Below are positions 1-6,148 of a DNA stretch of 18,762 nucleotides, piece after piece. Below the pieces are notes generated by a model, which saw nothing but the letters and a program-made list of their open reading frames with translations, had not been told where the DNA came from and ran no database searches. The position numbers were made by a program, and so were the translations under genes. Position 1 is the stretch's first letter, and each line of letters starts with the position of its first letter. This stretch comes from GCA-2701705 sp964342155 (GTDB lineage Bacteria > Pseudomonadota > Gammaproteobacteria > GCA-002705445 > GCA-002716945), in NCBI GenBank assembly GCA_964342155.1, contig CAYFEQ010000015.1, positions 1 to 18,762 on the forward strand, given 5' to 3'.

Positions 1-890
1 GCTGCAAGTTTGAGTTCGTTGTTTTTTAAAGCAAGTTTTACCCCTCTATACTGCTCGTTTGAAAGTATTGCCATCTGTTGTAGGGAGTGCTTTAGTGCTG
101 CTTTTTCAATAGTGAGTAGGTTTGGCAGATTGTCTGGCACTACTTTTTGATATTCTGGGTAGTTGCCTTCAATGAGCCTGCTTGTAACCAAAAACCGCCC
201 AGTTTTAAAGGAAATTTGTTTATTTGTAGTGCTAAGTTCTACTAAGTTCTCTTTATTGTCCTTATCTCCTGCTAAAATTCGTTTAAGTTCTAAAATACAT
301 TTTCTTGGAATAATCGCGGTAAAGTCTCCTGTTTTGTCCAACCCTTTAGTTTCAGAAATTGCTAGCCTGTGGCCGTCTGTTGCAACAGCTGTAAGGCTGT
401 CACCTTCTTTTTTCAAATACAGGCCGTTAAGATAGTGTCTGGCGTCCTGCGTTGCCATAGAAAAAGCTGTTTGGTTAAACAAAGATAAGAGCTTATCGGC
501 ATTAATTTTTAAAGGGTCTGCCTCTTCGCTTTTTCCCATGTGAGGGAACTCTGAAGCATCCATAGCTGTAAGCACAAATTTACTCTTACCTGAAGATATT
601 GTTGTTTTGTTGTCTTCAAAATTAAAAGACAGCTCATCTTTCCCTTCAAGAGATTTAACCATGTCGTAGAGCTTTCGAGCATTCATTGTTGTTTCTATTT
701 CACCAGTCCCCTCAAAAGTATCTTCTGAGCAAACTTCAACCTCTAGATCTGTTGCTGAAAGAAAAATACTGCCAGCAGAAACCTTCAAATAGACATTTGC
801 AAGAATAGGCATATTCTGCTTATTTTCAGCAACGTTACAAACATTTCTAAGAGATTCGAGGATATTTTCAGTACTAAAAGTAATAATCAT
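1..890 (-). CDS. dnaN: DNA polymerase III beta sliding clamp, N-terminal part (window edge)
   Basis: Encodes the ring-shaped clamp that tethers the replicative polymerase to DNA. Reading the minus strand from the ATG at 890-888 gives an open frame to the window edge: 296 full codons of a family usually about 366 residues long, so roughly the last 70 residues are missing. The protein begins MIITFSTENILESLRNV and contains the family-typical segments ARHYLNGLY and ATDGHRLA in the middle domain. The start has no clear Shine-Dalgarno sequence upstream. It lies 179 bp downstream of dnaA in the same orientation, the usual dnaA-dnaN arrangement. A TATAAT on the minus strand (917-912) could be a -10 element for it, but no good -35 accompanies it. 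Identity rests on motifs and context and is secure. Confidence 0.95.
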   Translation of the reverse strand, partial: MIITFSTENILESLRNVCNVAENKQNMPILANVYLKVSAGSIFLSATDLEVEVCSEDTFEGTGEIETTMNARKLYDMVKSLEGKDELSFNFEDNKTTISSGKSKFVLTAMDASEFPHMGKSEEADPLKINADKLLSLFNQTAFSMATQDARHYLNGLYLKKEGDSLTAVATDGHRLAISETKGLDKTGDFTAIIPRKCILELKRILAGDKDNKENLVELSTTNKQISFKTGRFLVTSRLIEGNYPEYQKVVPDNLPNLLTIEKAALKHSLQQMAILSNEQYRGVKLALKNNELKLA

Positions 891-912
891 ATATAAATTG
901 TTATAGTTGTTA

Positions 913-921
913 TTATACACG
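913..921 (+). promoter_or_regulatory. DnaA box candidate (TTATACACG)
   Basis: Matches the TTATNCACA consensus at eight of nine positions; the last base is G instead of A. It sits in the AT-rich part of the dnaA-dnaN gap, close to the dnaN start, and overlaps a minus-strand TATAAT at 917-912. DnaA binding here could therefore affect dnaN transcription as well as origin function. Confidence 0.4.
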
Positions 922-1005
922 ATAGTTTTAAAATTTTATTTCATGTTCTTGCCTTTTTGCTGTTGGTTGATTGTTATTTTGGCTTTATTCTGAATGAGCT
1001 GCCAC

Positions 1006-1014
1006 TGTGGAAAA
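1006..1014 (-). promoter_or_regulatory. DnaA box candidate (TTTTCCACA)
   Basis: On the minus strand this reads TTTTCCACA, one mismatch from the strong box TTATCCACA with the CCACA core intact. It lies 26 bp from the palindromic TTGTGCACAA site, within the densest group of NCACA cores in the gap. Confidence 0.5.
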
Positions 1015-1039
1015 CTTGTGCTTAATTATTCGGCACAGG

Positions 1040-1051
1040 CTTGTGCACAAG
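1040..1051. promoter_or_regulatory. Palindromic double DnaA-box-like site CTTGTGCACAAG
   Basis: A perfect 12-bp palindrome that presents TTGTGCACA (one mismatch to TTATNCACA) on both strands, so two DnaA monomers could be invited in opposite orientations. The half-sequence CTTGTGC also occurs 25 bp to the left at 1015-1021, and GCACA at 1033-1037 forms an inverted repeat with TGTGC at 1042-1046. Another dimeric regulator could equally be the ligand. Confidence 0.4.
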
Positions 1052-1069
1052 ATATCAACAGTCAGAACC

Positions 1070-2386
1070 TTAATTATTAAGAGAGTGTACGAGGTTTTTG
1101 TAATCTTGCTCTACTGAGGAAGAGGTAGTCTTAAGGCTTGAGATCTTTTTGCAGGCATGCAGAACTGTAGTATGGTCCCGGCCACCAAAGGCATCTCCAA
1201 TGCTGGGTAAACTGTGTGTTGTAAGGTCTTTAGACAGAAACATTGCCATATGCCTCGGCATGGTGACCCTCCTGTCTCTCTTAGATGAAAGTAAATCGCT
1301 CACTCTAATCTTATAATATGCGGCAACAGTCTTTTGAATGTGTTCTATCGTAAGTTGTCGTTCTTGTAAAGAGAGTAAATCTCTAAGGGCTTCTTTTACA
1401 AAATCTAAAGAGACCTGCTCTCTTTTAAAGTGTGCCGTTGCTAAAACTCTTCTTAGGCATCCCTCTAGCTCTCTTACGTTAGAATAGATATTTTTTGCAA
1501 GGAAAAAAGCTACATCATCAGGTATTTGTGCGCCCGAGAACTCAGCCTTACTATGGATAATAGCAACTCTGGTTTCTAAGTCAGGAGGATCTATTGAAAC
1601 AACATTGCCCCACACCAATCTAGACTTGAGCCTTTCTTCTAAACCCTCAATTTCTTTTGGATATTTGTCTGAAGTTAAAACAACCTGTTTTTTATATTCA
1701 AAAAGCGAATTAAAGGTATGAAAAAACTCTTCCTGTGATCTTTCTTTCCCAACAAAGAACTGTATATCATCAAGAAGAAGCGCATCAACAGAGCGATAGA
1801 AATTTTTAAAGTCCTCCATCTTCCCATGTCTTAGAGCAGAAACCATATTTTGAACAAACCTTTCAGAATGCAAGTATACAACACGTTTTTTAGGAGACTT
1901 TCTCATGATTTCGTTACCGATTGAATGCAACAAGTGTGTTTTACCAAGGCCAACCCCACCATAGATGTAAAGAGGATTATATTGGCCAAGGTTAGCAACA
2001 ATAGACTCCCCCGCAGCTTTAGCAAGCTGGTTTGACTTACCTTCAACAAAATTATCAAAGATCAAAGACTCATTAAGGTTTGTAGAAAAACTTGATTTTC
2101 TCACCGGCAAGATTATTTCAGGCGGAGAAGAAGACAACGGTCTAGCAAGAGACAAAAGAACTTTATCAACTTGATTAGGGCTTAAGTCCATTACAGTTTG
2201 CTGTATGAGAGCAAAGAAATTTTTTTGGACAGAGTCCTGGATGAATTTATTAGGGGCATGGATATTAAGCGTTTTGTCGTCTAGACTTACTTTTAGAGGA
2301 TGAAGCCACAGCTTCATTTGTTTTTCAGTAAGGACACGCTCGAACGCCTGAAGACATTTGTCCCATAGTGTTGTGTTATTATTCAT
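1070..2386 (-). CDS. dnaA: Chromosomal replication initiator DnaA
   Basis: AAA+ ATPase that binds DnaA boxes and melts the origin. The 438-residue protein shows domain I (about 1-80, starting NNTTLWDKCLQAF), a short linker (about 82-105), then the ATPase: Walker A GGVGLGKT at 143-150, Walker B LLLDD at 203-207, sensor-1 LTSDKYP around 237-243 and an arginine-finger region SRLVWG at 255-260. The C-terminal DNA-binding domain carries the DnaA signature RDHTTVLHACKKI at 403-415, almost identical to E. coli. It is somewhat shorter than E. coli DnaA (467), mainly in the variable linker. The ATG at 2386-2384 has only a weak ribosome site. It is divergent from rpmH and co-directional with dnaN. Its base composition is less AT-rich than most genes to its right. 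Confidence 0.98.
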   Translation of the reverse strand: MNNNTTLWDKCLQAFERVLTEKQMKLWLHPLKVSLDDKTLNIHAPNKFIQDSVQKNFFALIQQTVMDLSPNQVDKVLLSLARPLSSSPPEIILPVRKSSFSTNLNESLIFDNFVEGKSNQLAKAAGESIVANLGQYNPLYIYGGVGLGKTHLLHSIGNEIMRKSPKKRVVYLHSERFVQNMVSALRHGKMEDFKNFYRSVDALLLDDIQFFVGKERSQEEFFHTFNSLFEYKKQVVLTSDKYPKEIEGLEERLKSRLVWGNVVSIDPPDLETRVAIIHSKAEFSGAQIPDDVAFFLAKNIYSNVRELEGCLRRVLATAHFKREQVSLDFVKEALRDLLSLQERQLTIEHIQKTVAAYYKIRVSDLLSSKRDRRVTMPRHMAMFLSKDLTTHSLPSIGDAFGGRDHTTVLHACKKISSLKTTSSSVEQDYKNLVHSLNN

Positions 2387-2418
2387 ATTGAGTGACCAAG
2401 GCCAGAGTACAATATCTC

Positions 2419-2448
2419 ATAAAAAAAAATAAATTTAAATATTGACAA
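2419..2448 (-). promoter_or_regulatory. Possible dnaA promoter
   Basis: On the minus strand TTGTCA (2448-2443) is followed after 18 bases by TTTTAT (2424-2419), which would start transcription about 25 bases before the dnaA ATG. The -10 match is only four of six and the region is very AT-rich, so chance matches are expected. The same TTGACAA stretch reads as TTGACA on the plus strand. Confidence 0.25.
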
Positions 2449-2461
2449 AGAAATATATAAT
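2434..2461 (+). promoter_or_regulatory. Possible rpmH operon promoter
   Basis: A perfect TATAAT lies at 2456-2461, with TTTAAA (2434-2439, four of six to TTGACA) 16 bases upstream. Transcription would start near 2468, leaving a leader of about 20 bases that carries the rpmH ribosome site GGACGGG. The consensus TTGACA at 2442-2447 is too close to this TATAAT (8 bases) to pair with it; with TATATA at 2468-2473 the spacer is 20 bases, which is too long. Confidence 0.45.
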
Positions 2462-2490
2462 CTGGACTATATACGGACGGGAAAAAAGCA

Positions 2491-2625
2491 ATGAAGAGAA
2501 CATACCAGCCAAGCAACATAAAAAAGAAAAGAAAGCATGGATTTCGCTCCAGAATGAAGACTGCTTCTGGCAGAGCCATTCTTAATTCTAGAAGAGCCAA
2601 AGGCCGAAGCACGCTTTGCCCATAA
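2491..2625 (+). CDS. rpmH: 50S ribosomal protein L34
   Basis: Small basic protein of the large ribosomal subunit. The 44-residue product begins MKRTYQPSNIKKKRKHGFRS, continues with MKTASGRAILNSRRAKGR and ends STLCP. This is the full L34 pattern (MKRT-QPS, HGFR-RM, GR--L--RRAKGR), with a slightly short, cysteine-containing tail. A purine-rich ribosome site (GGACGGG) precedes the ATG. It is the first gene of the rightward block and is divergent from dnaA, as in most bacteria. The next gene, rnpA, begins within or just after its last codons. Confidence 0.97.
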   Translation: MKRTYQPSNIKKKRKHGFRSRMKTASGRAILNSRRAKGRSTLCP

Positions 2626-2975
2626 AAGATAAAAAAAAGAGACACTCAGTGTTTTTTAAAATTGATTCTAAGACTCTCAGCTCCTTCAAGAAGGGAAAAA
2701 AAATCACTGGAGCAACACAAAACATTTTTTACAAAGATAACAACGAAGAAAATTCTCGTCTTGGCATATTAATACCTAAAAAAACTATCTCTTTAGCAGT
2801 TATGAGGAATAAATTACGTAGAAAAATAAGAGAAGATTTTAAAAAAGAGCAAAAAGTCCTATTTGCTTATGATATCCTCGTTGTAATCAAACAAAAAATT
2901 GACACATTAAAAATTAATATTGATAACACCTATGTCCAAGAATGGAAAAAATTGAAAAAATCTTTATTAAAATAA
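2616..2975 (+). CDS. rnpA: Ribonuclease P protein component
   Basis: Protein cofactor of RNase P, which trims the 5' leader of pre-tRNAs. Family features are visible: RLGILIPKK at 48-56, then the basic helix AVMRNKLRRKIREDF (61-75) equivalent to the RNR motif, and the strand YDILVVIKQ. The RNR triplet reads RNK (64-66), a conservative change. The start is uncertain. The longest frame opens with TTG at 2616, overlapping the rpmH end by 10 bp (119 residues). GTG at 2649 has a better-placed AAGAGA and would give 108 residues with a 23-bp gap after rpmH. No ATG lies in the N-terminal part. The last 34 bp overlap yidD in another frame. Confidence 0.93.
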   Translation: MPIKDKKKRHSVFFKIDSKTLSSFKKGKKITGATQNIFYKDNNEENSRLGILIPKKTISLAVMRNKLRRKIREDFKKEQKVLFAYDILVVIKQKIDTLKINIDNTYVQEWKKLKKSLLK

Positions 2976-3196
2976 TCACACTTCCCATAATTTTATATAT
3001 AAAGTGTGTTTCACCTTTTTTAAGACCTAGCTGTAGGCACCAGCCGACATGTTCAGCCTATTGTCTTGAAGCTTTCCAAAAAAGAGGAGTCTTTGTTGGG
3101 GCCGTTCTTTCATTAAAGCGCATATTTAATTGCAGACCAGGTGGCACATTTGGTTATGACCCTGTTCCGCAACACAAAAAAACACAAAATGAATAA
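2942..3196 (+). CDS. yidD: Membrane protein insertion efficiency factor YidD
   Basis: Small inner-membrane-associated protein that assists YidC-dependent membrane protein insertion. The 84-residue product has a hydrophobic, probably amphipathic N-terminus (about 7-27). It then has the family motifs SPFLRPSCRHQPTCSAYCLEA (24-44) and LKRIFNCRPGGTFGYDPVP (58-76), with conserved cysteines at 31, 37 and 64. The ATG lies inside the rnpA end (34-bp overlap) and the gene overlaps the yidC start by 8 bp, so rnpA, yidD and yidC are probably translationally coupled. Confidence 0.95.
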   Translation: MEKIEKIFIKIITLPIILYIKCVSPFLRPSCRHQPTCSAYCLEAFQKRGVFVGAVLSLKRIFNCRPGGTFGYDPVPQHKKTQNE

Positions 3197-4802
3197 CAGA
3201 CTTTTTTTATACAGCGCCCTTACCTTTATCATAATTCTTTTGATTGATGCATGGGACAGAGACTATTCTCAGCCATCAACAGAAACAACTATCATTCAAA
3301 ACGAAATACCTGAAACAAACATAGAGCTTGAACAAGAAACAACAGTACAAACAACTGTGCCAGAAACAAATGAAAAATATGGCAAAGATTTTGTTACTGT
3401 TATAACAGATAAACAAAATTTAAAAATTAGTTTATTAGATGGATCTATTATATATGCTGAATTACTGGATTATACAAAATCTCAAGATAAAAGCTCTGGC
3501 AACATTCTTTTATTAGATGCGACAAAGAAAAATTATATTGCAAAAATAGGAGCACAAAACAAAAACAAACAAAACCCAGCATCTTTTTCTTCACCAAAAA
3601 AAGTCTATCAAATGTCTAGCGCTGGTTCGATGGATGTTGTGCTAGAAGGAAGAACAGACGATGGGAGTATAATTTTAAAAACATACGCTTTTGTAGAAAA
3701 CTCTCACTTAATAACAGTAAAGCAAAAAATCTTTAACAATAGCAAAGAAACTTCTTTCTGGAGACAGTATAACAGCATAGAAAGAAGCGAAGGGGGATCT
3801 AATTCAAATCAGTTTTTGTATACATATACCGGGGCAGCATATTATGACTATGAAGAAAAGTTTGTAAAAATTGATTTTGATCAGATTCAAGATACAGCTC
3901 TTTTAAAACCACTCAATTCTGGGTGGATTAGTATGCTTGAACACTATTTTTTAACTGCTTGGATTCCTTATCCTAACAAAGAAAAATCTAATGCAACCGT
4001 GTATACAAAATTTGTTCCAAACGGGACCCAAAAAATTTACTTAATAGGCTCGGTTAATGATTATCAAGAAATCCGTCCAAACACAGAGAAGCAATTCATA
4101 AGTCGTCTATATATTGGCCCTAAAAACCAGAAAGAACTCGAATCTATTTCTGAAAATTTAGTACTAACAGTTGATTATGGATCATTAACTTTTATAGCCG
4201 CTCCCTTGTTTTGGATTTTAGAAAAACTGTTTTTTATTTTTGGTAACTGGGGTTGGGCGATTGTTTTTTTAACGATACTTATAAAACTTTTGTTCTTCAA
4301 ACTCTCTGAGACAAGCTATAGATCTATGGCTAAAATGAAAAAGTTAACGCCTAGAATGCAATCATTAAAAGAAAGATTTGGCGAAGATAAAAAGAAGTAT
4401 AGTGAAGCCTTAATGCGTATGTACAAGGAAGAAAAAGTAAATCCACTAGGTGGATGCCTCCCGATACTCATTCAAATACCAGTCTTCATAGCCTTATATT
4501 GGGTTTTAATAGAAAGCGTAGAAATGAGACAAGCCCCATTTGTTGCCTGGATCACTGACTTATCAAGCGCAGATCCATTATTTATCCTCCCAATAGCAAT
4601 GGGGGTATCTATGTATATACAACAAAAACTTAATCCTACACCTGTAGAGCCGATGCAACAGAAAATTTTTATGTTCCTTCCAGTTATTTTTACATTCTTG
4701 TTTGCAACATTTCCATCAGGACTAGTTTTATATTGGTTAACCAACAACATATTATCAATTGGCCAACAATACGTTATAAATAAAAGAATTATTAGTTCTT
4801 AA
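3189..4802 (+). CDS. yidC: Membrane protein insertase YidC
   Basis: Inserts and folds inner-membrane proteins, alone or with SecYEG. I chose the ATG at 3189, giving 537 residues starting MNNRLFLYSALTFIIILLID with the N-terminal transmembrane segment. An in-frame start further upstream would only add residues that overlap yidD. Residues about 60-325 are the periplasmic P1 domain, preceded by a Thr/Glu-rich linker. The conserved five-helix core starts near 332 and includes VNPLGGCLPILIQIPVFIALYW, SVEMRQAPF and FPSGLVLYW. The hydrophilic-groove arginine of E. coli (R366) aligns with K366. It overlaps yidD by 8 bp and ends 5 bp before mnmE. Confidence 0.97.
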   Translation: MNNRLFLYSALTFIIILLIDAWDRDYSQPSTETTIIQNEIPETNIELEQETTVQTTVPETNEKYGKDFVTVITDKQNLKISLLDGSIIYAELLDYTKSQDKSSGNILLLDATKKNYIAKIGAQNKNKQNPASFSSPKKVYQMSSAGSMDVVLEGRTDDGSIILKTYAFVENSHLITVKQKIFNNSKETSFWRQYNSIERSEGGSNSNQFLYTYTGAAYYDYEEKFVKIDFDQIQDTALLKPLNSGWISMLEHYFLTAWIPYPNKEKSNATVYTKFVPNGTQKIYLIGSVNDYQEIRPNTEKQFISRLYIGPKNQKELESISENLVLTVDYGSLTFIAAPLFWILEKLFFIFGNWGWAIVFLTILIKLLFFKLSETSYRSMAKMKKLTPRMQSLKERFGEDKKKYSEALMRMYKEEKVNPLGGCLPILIQIPVFIALYWVLIESVEMRQAPFVAWITDLSSADPLFILPIAMGVSMYIQQKLNPTPVEPMQQKIFMFLPVIFTFLFATFPSGLVLYWLTNNILSIGQQYVINKRIISS

Positions 4803-4807
4803 GAGCT

Positions 4808-6148
4808 ATGAGTACCGAGAAAACTATTGCTGCTATTTCAACGCCACCAGGAAACTCGGGGATAGGAGTAATAAGAGTTTCTGGGTGTGAAGTCCCAAAC
4901 CTGATAAAAAAAATTTTTAAAAAAGACCTTTCACCAAGAGAAGCAACACTAAGAAAAATTTACAATCAGGATGGCATGGTTATAGATAAGACAATTGCTA
5001 TCTACTATAAAAAACCAAAATCATACACGGGTGAAGATATGTTAGAAATACACACTCATGGAAACCCAATAATATTAGATGCAATTTTAGAAAGCATAAT
5101 TGGAAAATCAATTCAACATGCAAAGCCTGGTGAGTTTACAGAAAAGGCATTTTTAAATGGGAAAATTGACTTAGTTCAGGCTGAAGCAGTATCAGACTTA
5201 ATAACATCAAGAACTCTAGCATCAGTTAAAGGAGCTTATAATTCATTGAGTGGTGTTTTTTCAAAAAAGATCTTAGAGGTTAACGAAAATATTCTGGAGC
5301 TTAGGGCAAAAATAGAATCAACAATAAATTTTCCTGATGATCAAATCCCAGAAAACGAAAGTGAAACATTAAAAAAAGATCTAACAACCATTGTAAAAAA
5401 AATAGACAAAATAGCTTTTGTTGCAAATCATGGGATAAAACTTAATAAGCAAAATATTTTCTGTGTAGCAGGGCAACCAAATGTAGGCAAGTCATCATTG
5501 ATCAACTCAATGTTAGGACAAAGCTCATCAATAGTGTCAAACACACCTGGGACTACTAGAGACTCAATACAATATGAGATGCAATATGGGAATTACTCAT
5601 TCATAGTCATTGATACGGCTGGGCTTAGAGAGTCAGGGGATCAAATTGAAAAAGAAGGAATGAAAAAAACTAAGGAAGCAATTCAAAAGTCAGACAATGT
5701 ATTTTATGTTGTAGATGATCAAATTGGTTTGACCGAAAAAGATAAAAAAATTATTAGCAAATTTCAAATAAAAAATTATGACTTAATTTTTAATAAAATT
5801 GATCTTACTAAAAAACCCCCAGGCCTTAAAAGAGAAAAAATAAATGAGATCTATTTGTCAGCAAAGAACGGAGTTGGTATGAACAATATTGTAGAATTGA
5901 TTAAAGGAAAAAGCAGCCAAAACATAGTAACAGAAAATAATGTAACTGCACGAAGGAGGCACCTAGAATCAGCAAAGAACGCTTTAGCCTCACTTTACAA
6001 TGCCCAGGAATATCTTGATAATGATGAATTGGAATTAATAGCAGAAGAACTTAGATTAGCTCAAGAACAGCTTTTTGAGATAACTGGAGGCGATAGTACA
6101 GAGGAGCTTCTCTCTAAGATTTTTTCTGAATTTTGTATAGGTAAATAA
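4808..6148 (+). CDS. mnmE: tRNA uridine-5-carboxymethylaminomethyl modification GTPase MnmE
   Basis: GTPase that, with MnmG, adds the (carboxymethyl)aminomethyl group to wobble U34 of several tRNAs. The 446-residue protein has the N-terminal tetrahydrofolate-binding domain (ISTPPGNSGIGVIRVSG at 10-26). A helical domain surrounds an inserted G domain with G1 GQPNVGKS (222-229), G2 TPGTTRD (246-252), G3 DTAG (269-272) and G4 NKID (329-332). It ends in the essential FCIGK motif (442-446). All key residues are intact and the length is close to E. coli (454). It lies 5 bp after yidC, and its TAA is immediately followed by the ATG of its partner mnmG. Confidence 0.98.
   Translation: MSTEKTIAAISTPPGNSGIGVIRVSGCEVPNLIKKIFKKDLSPREATLRKIYNQDGMVIDKTIAIYYKKPKSYTGEDMLEIHTHGNPIILDAILESIIGKSIQHAKPGEFTEKAFLNGKIDLVQAEAVSDLITSRTLASVKGAYNSLSGVFSKKILEVNENILELRAKIESTINFPDDQIPENESETLKKDLTTIVKKIDKIAFVANHGIKLNKQNIFCVAGQPNVGKSSLINSMLGQSSSIVSNTPGTTRDSIQYEMQYGNYSFIVIDTAGLRESGDQIEKEGMKKTKEAIQKSDNVFYVVDDQIGLTEKDKKIISKFQIKNYDLIFNKIDLTKKPPGLKREKINEIYLSAKNGVGMNNIVELIKGKSSQNIVTENNVTARRRHLESAKNALASLYNAQEYLDNDELELIAEELRLAQEQLFEITGGDSTEELLSKIFSEFCIGK

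Larger units (their letters stand above)
891..1069. other. oriC: Candidate replication origin: DnaA-box cluster between dnaA and dnaN
   Basis: This 179-bp non-coding gap holds several matches to the DnaA box TTATNCACA, each with one mismatch: TTATACACG at 913-921 (plus), TTTTCCACA at 1014-1006 (minus), and TTGTGCACA on both strands at 1041-1050, the centre of the perfect 12-bp palindrome CTTGTGCACAAG (1040-1051). Two more NCACA cores lie at 1017-1021 and 1033-1037. The dnaN side (891-980) is AT-rich and includes GATTGTTATTTT at 969-980, reminiscent of origin-unwinding 13-mers. The gap between dnaA and rpmH has no such boxes. Adjacent dnaA, dnaN, rpmH and parAB make an origin here plausible. 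That it functions as the origin is inferred; the boxes could instead only regulate dnaN. Confidence 0.55.

Noticed and set aside
163..435. 90-codon open frame on the plus strand
   Set aside because: It lies entirely antisense within dnaN, whose minus-strand frame has clear clamp motifs; its product resembles no family.
2442..2473. TTGACA with TATATA as an rpmH promoter
   Set aside because: The spacer would be 20 bases; the TATAAT at 2456-2461 with a weaker -35 is a better fit.
2379..2645. 88-codon open frame on the minus strand across the rpmH-dnaA gap
   Set aside because: It is antisense to rpmH and the promoter region, and its Phe-rich product is what reverse-reading Lys-rich L34 coding sequence would give.
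3007..3014. TGTTTCAC, identical to a parS half-site, inside yidD
   Set aside because: The other half is absent (it continues CTTTTTTA), so it is not a ParB site.
4286..4290. YidC groove residue Lys366 instead of the E. coli Arg366
   Set aside because: The positive charge is kept, and I recall Lys at this place in other non-enteric YidC proteins, so it is not a notable change.
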